Source of the DNA: JADJVL01 sp046331545
GTDB taxonomy: Bacteria > Acidobacteriota > Holophagae > Holophagales > Holophagaceae
Length of the DNA: 64,000 nt
NCBI GenBank assembly: GCA_046331545.1
Contig: JAXLQR010000002.1
Coordinates: 558,001-622,000, forward strand
Direction: 5' to 3'
In this document: positions 58,775-64,000 of the stretch, one piece after another
Layout of the letters: each line of letters opens with the position of its first letter
Numbering within the stretch: position 1 is the stretch's first letter
Position numbers and translations under genes: made by a program
Notes under the pieces: generated by a model
The model's database searches: none
Seen by the model: only the letters and a program-made list of their open reading frames with translations
Told to the model about the DNA's origin: nothing

Positions 58775-60171
58775 CCCTTCTTGCCGGCCTTGGGAGCGGC
58801 CTTCGGAGCCTCGGCCTTGGGGGCTTCGGCGGCGGGGGCGGCGGCCGAGGGAGCGGCCTCGGCGGGCTTGGACCGGCGCAGGATGGAGTGGTCCAGCGGG
58901 GTCTCCATCTTGGAGGTGATGCGGTACTTCGAGCCGGACTTCACGCCCACCTCGGCGCGGCGGTTCGCGGCGCGGCCGTCGCGGGTCTTGTTGTCGCCCA
59001 CCGGCTCCTCGAAGTTGCGGCCGGAGATGGCGTCCTTCGGGACCTCCACGCCCTGCTCCTTGAGGATGCGGGCCAGGGTGGCGGCGCGACGCTCGGAGAG
59101 GCGCTGGTTGTAGCCCTTGGGGCCACGGCTGTCCGTGTGGCCGGTGACGGTGAGGGCGCTGCCCTCGACCTTGCCCTTGTACTTCGCGGTCCACTGCTTG
59201 ACGATCTCCATCGACTTCTTCGGCAGCGTGTTCTTGTTGGTGCCGAAGCGGGCGACGATGCCCTCGATGTCCACGTACTCGGGCTCCGCGGGCTTCACCG
59301 GGGCCGGGGCGGGCGCGGGCTCGGGGGCCGGGGCCGGCGCGGGCGCCGGGGTGGGCTCGGGGGCCGGGGCCGGCGCGGGCGCCGGGGCCGGAGCCGGCAG
59401 CGGGGCGGGAGCCGAGGCGAAGGAGCTGCCGCAGCTGGACTGGCCGAAGCGCAGGCCGCCGACGAGGGCCACCTGGCCGGTGGGGAAGTGGCCGCGGGTC
59501 AGGCTCTCGGGGCCCTGGGTGCGCTGGCGCACGCCGCCGGGGTAGCGGTTCGTCAGGGCGACGAGGTCCTGGTAGTAGTTGATGCTGTTGACCTCGACCT
59601 TGCCGAAGGGCGCGGCGACCTCGATGCCGAGGAAGGGGCTCATGTTGGAGCCGCGGTCCCAGACGTAGCGGCCCATGGCGCGGCCCCAGGCGCGCCACTC
59701 GGACTCCTTCGTCGGGGTCCCGTGGCCGTCGTTGCCCGAGGTGGCCTCGAGGTAGTCCTTGCGACCGTCCACGCCGAGGCCGAACTGCCAGGCGCTGCCC
59801 TGCTTGCCGAGGCGGAGCATGGCGCCGACGATCGCCTGCGACTTGTGCTTCATGTCCCAGTTGCTGTCGTAGCCGGTCTTGATGTCGCTCTCGGCGCGCA
59901 TGCCGGCGGAGAGCTGGAGGGCGCCCCAGCTCCAGCAGAAGGGCTCGATGGAGATGCGGCCGTGGATGCCGGTGGACGGGTCGGTGCCGATCTGGAACGT
60001 GCTGACCGGGCCCTGCACCGTGGCCTTGTCGTAGCTCATGGAGTCGATGCCCAGCTGGACTTCCCAGGGCCAGAATCCGGAGCTCTTCTTCGACTGGGCG
60101 TGCGCCGCCGTCGGCATCAGCAGCCCTGCGGTCGTCGTCAGCGGAAGAATCCAGTGCTTGATGGATGCCAT
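58771..60171 (-). CDS. OmpA-family outer-membrane porin
   Basis: This 466-aa protein has a signal peptide (1-26, AHA-Q). An N-terminal beta-barrel (about 35-250) is followed by a long linker of PAP repeats (about 258-300) and an OmpA peptidoglycan-binding domain (about 308-420; GHTDSRGPKGYNQRLSERRA, NRRAEVGV). A C-terminal Ala/Lys/Glu-rich tail follows. It anchors the outer membrane to peptidoglycan and may form a pore. The ribosome site AAGGAGG is excellent. The 244-bp upstream gap is the promoter region before a tRNA. Confidence 0.92.
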   Translation of the reverse strand: MASIKHWILPLTTTAGLLMPTAAHAQSKKSSGFWPWEVQLGIDSMSYDKATVQGPVSTFQIGTDPSTGIHGRISIEPFCWSWGALQLSAGMRAESDIKTGYDSNWDMKHKSQAIVGAMLRLGKQGSAWQFGLGVDGRKDYLEATSGNDGHGTPTKESEWRAWGRAMGRYVWDRGSNMSPFLGIEVAAPFGKVEVNSINYYQDLVALTNRYPGGVRQRTQGPESLTRGHFPTGQVALVGGLRFGQSSCGSSFASAPAPLPAPAPAPAPAPAPEPTPAPAPAPAPEPAPAPAPVKPAEPEYVDIEGIVARFGTNKNTLPKKSMEIVKQWTAKYKGKVEGSALTVTGHTDSRGPKGYNQRLSERRAATLARILKEQGVEVPKDAISGRNFEEPVGDNKTRDGRAANRRAEVGVKSGSKYRITSKMETPLDHSILRRSKPAEAAPSAAAPAAEAPKAEAPKAAPKAGKKG

Positions 60172-60415
60172 GAAGCGCCTCCTTGGTAAGAAACTGAGAT
60201 GGATCAGAGGATAACGGTCCGGGACGGTAAGGACAACTGCTAGCGGGAGTCTGCTTGGAGCGTGGGGCCGGGAGGCTGATGGCGGAGCGCGACCCCATGG
60301 TATGAAATCTGTGGCCGCTTGCAATGGTTTCTTGGGAACCTTTCGTGGAGTTGACCCACAGCACTGCCCGGGTGCTTGTAAAGAAGCGACGAAGCGGTCA
60401 TCCTTGCACCCACGG
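60172..60415. other. Non-coding gap between porin and tRNA-Arg
   Basis: A 244-bp gap with lower GC than the genes. It should hold the promoter of the highly expressed-looking porin on the minus strand and the tRNA promoter on the plus strand. TTGCAATGG and CTTGTAAAG stretches are present, but no -10/-35 pair I would assert. No gene seen. Confidence 0.4.
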
Positions 60416-60492
60416 GATCCCATAGCTCAGCTGGATAGAGCGTCTCCCTCCTAAGGAGAAGGTCGCGCGTTCGAATCGCGCTGGGATCACCA
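60416..60492 (+). tRNA. tRNA-Arg (CCU)
   Basis: A full cloverleaf: acceptor GATCCCA/TGGGATC, D arm GCTC...GAGC with AGCTGGATA loop, anticodon stem TCTCC/GGAGA with loop CTCCTAA (anticodon CCT), T arm GCGCG-TTCGAAT-CGCGC, discriminator A and encoded CCA. It reads AGG, a rare codon in such GC-rich genes. Confidence 0.95.
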
Positions 60493-60511
60493 TGTCCCGC
60501 CGGGTGACGAA

Positions 60512-60534
60512 GCGGAGGACTGAATGTCCTCCGC
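60512..60534 (+). terminator. Hairpin after tRNA-Arg
   Basis: GCGGAGGAC - TGAAT - GTCCTCCGC, 9-bp perfect arms, 20 bp past the tRNA. No clear U-tract. Probably the processing or termination hairpin of the tRNA transcript. Confidence 0.55.
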
Positions 60535-60536
60535 GC

Positions 60537-60636
60537 AGTCGGGACCCGGCGAGGACATGGTCACGGAAGGAGCGGGTCGGCCGGCATGCCCGCGGGCAGC
60601 GAGGCGGGGTCTCCCGAGTCGGGACCCGGCGGGGAC
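60537..60636. repeat. 20-bp near-perfect direct repeat, 80 bp apart
   Basis: AGTCGGGACCCGGCGAGGAC at 60537-60556 and AGTCGGGACCCGGCGGGGAC at 60617-60636 differ at one base. They flank a GC-rich spacer with no gene, between the tRNA and the dCMP deaminase stop. Confidence 0.7.
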
Positions 60637-60640
60637 GTCC

Positions 60641-61087
60641 TCAGCCCTTGGGCATCGCCGCTTCCAACGCCTCCCACTTCACGCCGTAGTGCCCGAGGAT
60701 GGCGTCGCGCTCCTCGCGCTCCTGGTCGCCGATGCTGCGGTAGGGGTGGCCGAAGACCACGCGCCGCACGCCCCGCCGCACCAGGGCGCGGGTGCAGGCG
60801 AGGCAGGGCTCGTGGGTCACGTAGGCCACCGCCACGGGGCCGTCGCAGAAGCCGAGGGCGTTCTCCTCGGCGTGGCTCGTGTGCAGGCAGCGCCGCCCCT
60901 CGTTGCAGGTCTCCGGGGTGCAGTGGGGCATGCCCGGCAGGGCGCCGTTGAAGCCCGCGGCGGCGATGCTGCCGTCGCTGCGCAGGAGCACGCTGCCCAC
61001 CTTGAGGCGGCAGCAGGTGCCCAGCCGGCTCAGCTCGACGGCCATGCGGAGGAAGACTTCATCCTTGAGGGCGGCGCGGGTGGACAT
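60641..61087 (-). CDS. Deoxycytidylate (dCMP) deaminase
   Basis: This 148-aa zinc enzyme converts dCMP to dUMP, supplying thymidylate synthesis; ComEB-type. The zinc motif HAEENAL (His72, Glu74) and PCLAC (Cys95, Cys98) are intact, and an additional Cys/His-rich segment (CCRLKVGSVLL, PHCTPETCNEGRRCLHTSH) is characteristic of dCMP rather than cytidine deaminases. Single gene, GC-rich neighbours. Ends 5 bp after the short repeat. Confidence 0.92.
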   Translation of the reverse strand: MSTRAALKDEVFLRMAVELSRLGTCCRLKVGSVLLRSDGSIAAAGFNGALPGMPHCTPETCNEGRRCLHTSHAEENALGFCDGPVAVAYVTHEPCLACTRALVRRGVRRVVFGHPYRSIGDQEREERDAILGHYGVKWEALEAAMPKG

Positions 61088-61096
61088 GCCCCGAGT

Positions 61097-62080
61097 CTAG
61101 CTGGAGAGGAGCACCTTGCCGCCGCGTCCGCGCGACTCGGCCCGCTCGATGGCCTCGCGGAACCGGTCCAGGGGGAAGACCGCCTCCACCGGCGGCCCGA
61201 TCCGCCCCGCGGCCATCTCGGCCAGGAGGGGCGCCAGGACGCGGTCCCGCTCGGCCTTCGGGGTGCGGAGCTTCCAGTCCGTGAGCCAGAATCCCCGGAG
61301 GGTCAGCGTGCGGAAGATCATCTGGCCGCCGGGCACCTGGAGGGGCTCCAGGGAGAGGGCCCCGTAGACCAGCATCGTGCCCCCCCGGCGCAGGAGCATG
61401 GCCACCCGCCCGCCCACCGTGCCTCCCACCGCGTCCACGGCGGCGGTGGCACCGCCCCTGGGCAGCACGTCCAGCGCCCGGTCCCCCCAGTCCGGGTCCT
61501 CGGTGCTGAGGACCGGCCCCACCCCCTCGGCCTCCAGCTCCGCCGCCAGCGGGGTGCGGCGGCGCACCAGGCTGAGCACGTTGAAGCCGCGGAGCCTCGC
61601 GATCTGGAGGATGCAGCGCCCCACCGCGGACCCGCCGGCGGTCTGCACCAGCCAGTCCCCTGGCCCCAGGTCCAGCTCGTCCACGCACATGAGCCATGCG
61701 GTCAGGGGATTCACGATCACCTGGCACGCGGCCTGGTCCGGGAGCCCGTCCGGGATGGCCACCAGGTTCTCCGCCGGCGTCACCAGGAAGTCGGCCCAGG
61801 TGCCCTGGGCACCCAGGGGCACCACGCGCTGGCCCGGCCGGAGCCCCACCACGCCCCTGCCCAGGGACGCCACGGTGCCGAGCCCCTCCAGCCCCGGCGT
61901 GGCGGGCAGGTCCGGACGCCGTCCGTAGACGCCCCGCACCTGGAGCAGGTCGGAGGGGTTGATCGGCCGCAGGGCCATCCGGAGGAGGACCTCCCCGGGG
62001 CCGGGTTCGGGGACGGGCAGCTCCTGGAGGCCCAGCACCTGACGCGGATCCCCGAAGGCCTCGAAGCGCAGCGCTCTCAT
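61097..62080 (-). CDS. MDR-family NADPH:quinone oxidoreductase-like protein
   Basis: This 327-aa medium-chain dehydrogenase lacks zinc ligands. N-terminal GroES-like region with ALRPINPSDLLQVRGVYG and PATPGLEGLGTVASLG; nucleotide motif AGGSAVGRCILQIA (GxxxxG) and the C-terminal QMIFRTLTLRGFWLTDW segment. This resembles quinone oxidoreductase/trans-2-enoyl reductase (MECR-like) members. Its ATG overlaps the previous gene's stop (ATGA), so it is translationally coupled to the hypothetical exported protein. Confidence 0.85.
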   Translation of the reverse strand: MRALRFEAFGDPRQVLGLQELPVPEPGPGEVLLRMALRPINPSDLLQVRGVYGRRPDLPATPGLEGLGTVASLGRGVVGLRPGQRVVPLGAQGTWADFLVTPAENLVAIPDGLPDQAACQVIVNPLTAWLMCVDELDLGPGDWLVQTAGGSAVGRCILQIARLRGFNVLSLVRRRTPLAAELEAEGVGPVLSTEDPDWGDRALDVLPRGGATAAVDAVGGTVGGRVAMLLRRGGTMLVYGALSLEPLQVPGGQMIFRTLTLRGFWLTDWKLRTPKAERDRVLAPLLAEMAAGRIGPPVEAVFPLDRFREAIERAESRGRGGKVLLSS

Positions 62081-62928
62081 TTCCGGTCTCCTTCCTTCCG
62101 GGCCCCGGGGAGCTGGGCGCCCACGTCGGTCACCGCCAGCGACTGGGTGGTCTGGAGGTTCCGCAGGGTGGCCCGCAGGTCCCGCCCATCCCGGGTGTAG
62201 TAGGCCTGCACCACCGCGTTCGTGCCCCGGGTCGCGCCCTCGATCTCCCAGCCGGCGGCCTTCAGGGCGGCCTGCATCACCGTGAGGAACTCGTGGTTCG
62301 AGACGGGCCGCTCGAGCTGGTACTGCTTCTCCACCATGGTGAGCGTGGCGAGGGTCTCCGTGCCGTCGGCGAGCCGCACGGGCTCGGGGCTGGTGAGCTG
62401 CAGGCTGCGGAGCAGGCGCCCCCGCACCGTGGGGAGCAGGTAGGGGAAGTCCGCCTGGTCGTTGATCGGCTCCACCACGCGGCCCGGAGGACGCAGGGTC
62501 AGGGTCGGCGGCTGGGACTTCTCCACGACCACCACCCTGAGCTCCCCGCCTCCGGCGGACTTCACGCTGATCCAGGCCTCCCGCCCGTCCTTCGCGTAGC
62601 GGGCGACGCTCCGCTCCTTCCACTCCCACGCCCACCCGGCCCCCTCCAGGCCCTGCTGCATCGCCTGCTGCAGGACCAGCGCGCCCACGCGCTGGCCCCC
62701 GGCGGGCTTCAGGAGGAACCGGGAGGTCATGCCCTGGACGGGGACCTTCAGCCAGGCGCCCGTCCGGGCGTCGCGGACGTCGAAGGGCTCCTTGTCGAAG
62801 CGCCAGGTCTCGCCGCTGCCCGCCTTGATCTCGAGTCCCTCGGGAATGGGCAGGTAGGGCGGGAGCTGGAAATCCTGGGCCGCGAGGGGGGCGGCGAGGA
62901 GGAACAGCGCGGGGCGGGACCGGAGCAT
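62077..62928 (-). CDS. Hypothetical exported protein
   Basis: This 283-aa protein has a signal peptide (about 1-18, LAAQD) and a mature alpha/beta pattern of two similar halves: helix-strand units with LQQAMQQGLEGAGWAWEWKERSVARYAKDGREAW and VMQAALKAAGWEIEGATRGTNAVVQAYYTRDGRDL. The two segments look like an internal duplication of a small ligand-binding or peptidoglycan-associated fold. No family recognised. Coupled to the oxidoreductase gene by a 4-nt overlap. Confidence 0.65.
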   Translation of the reverse strand: MLRSRPALFLLAAPLAAQDFQLPPYLPIPEGLEIKAGSGETWRFDKEPFDVRDARTGAWLKVPVQGMTSRFLLKPAGGQRVGALVLQQAMQQGLEGAGWAWEWKERSVARYAKDGREAWISVKSAGGGELRVVVVEKSQPPTLTLRPPGRVVEPINDQADFPYLLPTVRGRLLRSLQLTSPEPVRLADGTETLATLTMVEKQYQLERPVSNHEFLTVMQAALKAAGWEIEGATRGTNAVVQAYYTRDGRDLRATLRNLQTTQSLAVTDVGAQLPGARKEGDRK

Positions 62929-62962
62929 GGTCCGATCCTACCCCGCCCTCTCCGTCCCGGGT

Positions 62963-64000
62963 TCAGTTCCGCAGCGGCTTGCCCTTGGTGAGGATGCTGT
63001 CCATGCGGGCCTGGGTCTTCTCGTAGCCGCAGAGCCGCGCGAAGGCCTGGCGCTCCAGCTCGAGGATGCGCTCCTCGGTGACCTCCTGGACGGGGCTGAC
63101 GTCGCCGCCGCAGAGGATGTGGGCCAGCTCGCCCATGATGATGCCGTCGTGCTCGGAGGCGAGGCCCTGGAGCTGGAAGTCCTTCACGGCGCTCTTCAGG
63201 GCCGCGACGCCGCCGAGGCCCGGGAGCCTGAACGTGCGCGGCTCCACCGGCTTGAAGTCCGCGGCCATCCTCAGCACCTCGGCCTTGGCGGTGGCCAGGA
63301 GGTGGGCGCTGTTCATGACCCGCACGTCGCTGCGGCGGAAGTAGCCGTTGCGCTGGGCCTCGTCGAAGCTGGTGTTCACGTTGGCGGTGCCGATGAACTG
63401 GAAGGCGGCCTTGATCTTGGGCATGGGGCCCAGCTCGCCCTTGGCCTTCATGGCCTCCTCCATGCGGAGCAGCATCTGCAGGCAGCCGCCGCCGGCGGGG
63501 ATGACGCCGACGCCCACCTCCACGAGGCCCATGTAGGTCTCGGCGCTGCCCACGGCCCGCTGGCAGGCCAGGGTGATCTCGCAGCCGCCGCCCAGCACGA
63601 GCTGGAAGGGGGCCGCCACCGTCGGGAAGGGCGCGTAGGTCAGGGCCCGGGCCGCGTACTGCAGGCGCCGGGAGGCCTCCTCGATGAGGTCGAACTGCTT
63701 GTCCCTGGCGGCGTTCAGCACGAAGACCAGGTTCGCCCCGGCGCTGAAGACCTTGCCCTGGTTGCCCACCACCAGGCCCTTGAAGCGGCCGGGGATGTGC
63801 TTCTGGACCGTGTCCTCCATGAGCATCACGATGCCGTCGTCCAGGGCGTTCATCTTGGTGCGGAAGGAGAGGCAGGCCACCTCGTCGCCCAGGTCGATGA
63901 GCTGGGCCGAGGAGTTCTCGGCGACCACCTTGCCCCTGCCGACCTCGCGCTTGAGGATGAGGACCTGCCTGTCCTCGAGGATCGGCACGTAATCCAGGGT
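62963..64000 (-). CDS. 3-hydroxyacyl-CoA dehydrogenase/enoyl-CoA hydratase, 3' part (runs off window)
   Basis: The last 345 codons are visible. They contain an enoyl-CoA hydratase/isomerase crotonase domain (GNQGKVFSAGANLVFVLN, PFQLVLGGGCEITLACQRAVGS, MGLVEVGVGVIPAGGG) and a C-terminal region (MNSAHLLATAKAEVLRMA...). The arrangement, crotonase domain at the C-terminus of a larger protein, matches the FadN/FadB-type two-domain beta-oxidation enzymes whose N-terminal dehydrogenase would lie beyond 64000. The visible frame continues upstream without a start. Confidence 0.85.
   Translation of the reverse strand, partial: TLDYVPILEDRQVLILKREVGRGKVVAENSSAQLIDLGDEVACLSFRTKMNALDDGIVMLMEDTVQKHIPGRFKGLVVGNQGKVFSAGANLVFVLNAARDKQFDLIEEASRRLQYAARALTYAPFPTVAAPFQLVLGGGCEITLACQRAVGSAETYMGLVEVGVGVIPAGGGCLQMLLRMEEAMKAKGELGPMPKIKAAFQFIGTANVNTSFDEAQRNGYFRRSDVRVMNSAHLLATAKAEVLRMAADFKPVEPRTFRLPGLGGVAALKSAVKDFQLQGLASEHDGIIMGELAHILCGGDVSPVQEVTEERILELERQAFARLCGYEKTQARMDSILTKGKPLRN

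Noticed and set aside
59290..59400. GGGGCCGGGGCCGGCGCGGGC-type repeats as a DNA element
   Set aside because: They encode the PAP linker of the OmpA porin, a normal flexible spacer.
60537..60636. The direct repeat near tRNA-Arg as a phage attachment site
   Set aside because: The repeats do not match the tRNA 3' end, are only 80 bp apart and enclose no gene.

Overview
The window is GC-rich (about 70% by eye) and densely packed, with protein-coding genes on both strands, many 4-nt stop/start overlaps and frequent GTG starts. It encodes a Gram-negative envelope: a Kdo transferase, two OmpA-type proteins, an outer-membrane phospholipase A, and TonB/ExbD. It also has three Hanks-type Ser/Thr kinases with unusual C-termini, paired DUF2911 secreted proteins and a DUF4388 protein. 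This mix suggests an Acidobacteriota member, probably Holophagae (Geothrix/Holophaga-like). That is an inference from gene content, not from a marker gene. No rRNA or CRISPR array was seen; there is one tRNA.

Layout. 0-5.2 kb: a truncated tonB-exbD pair, a NhaR-like LysR regulator, and a divergent run of hpf-like, terC, tsaC/sua5 and sbtA-like genes. 5.2-12.3 kb: two metallo-beta-lactamase-fold hydrolases, a kinase fused to a TonB C-terminal domain followed by an OmpA lipoprotein, a slipin, a DUF1648 membrane protein and uvrC. 12.3-16.8 kb: a Sel1 protein with EGTxLMP repeats, two small membrane proteins and scpA, with lipA divergent. 16.8-23.5 kb: a secreted Cys-rich peptide, a 2-hydroxyacid dehydrogenase, a zinc-ribbon kinase with a large membrane half, pcm and two DUF2911 proteins.

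23.5-27.1 kb is the accessory part. An AT-rich two-gene cassette (HNH nuclease with zinc ribbon, plus an unrecognised 330-aa protein) is followed by a GNAT gene split by a decayed IS5-type element. The element is flanked by a 25-bp direct repeat of the GNAT sequence. This is the best candidate for an undescribed system or mobile cargo.

27.2-36.5 kb: small lipoproteins, a possible sigma-54-controlled outer-membrane protein, phospholipase A, a run of small DUF genes (DUF1330, DUF1569, DUF488), queE, a CocE/NonD hydrolase and an SDR. 36.5-48.2 kb: a PDZ/SpoIIE phosphatase, a SirB1-like protein, a phytanoyl-CoA dioxygenase-like protein, a condensation-fold acyltransferase, malic enzyme with a PTA domain, and a DUF4388/lipoprotein/ftsX operon. 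48.3-64 kb: ribB with a degenerate RibA half, a cNMP-binding protein, thioredoxin, a response regulator-HATPase fusion, kdtA, a COG0523 GTPase, a short glycerate kinase, a PEGA-domain kinase, an ABC-F ATPase, an OmpA porin, tRNA-Arg(CCU), dCMP deaminase, an MDR oxidoreductase, and the 3' part of a fadB/fadN-type gene.

Functional themes are phospho-signalling by Ser/Thr kinases and phosphatase, and envelope maintenance. Many genes carry a TAnnnT -10-like hexamer very close to the start codon, which suggests short or absent 5' leaders.
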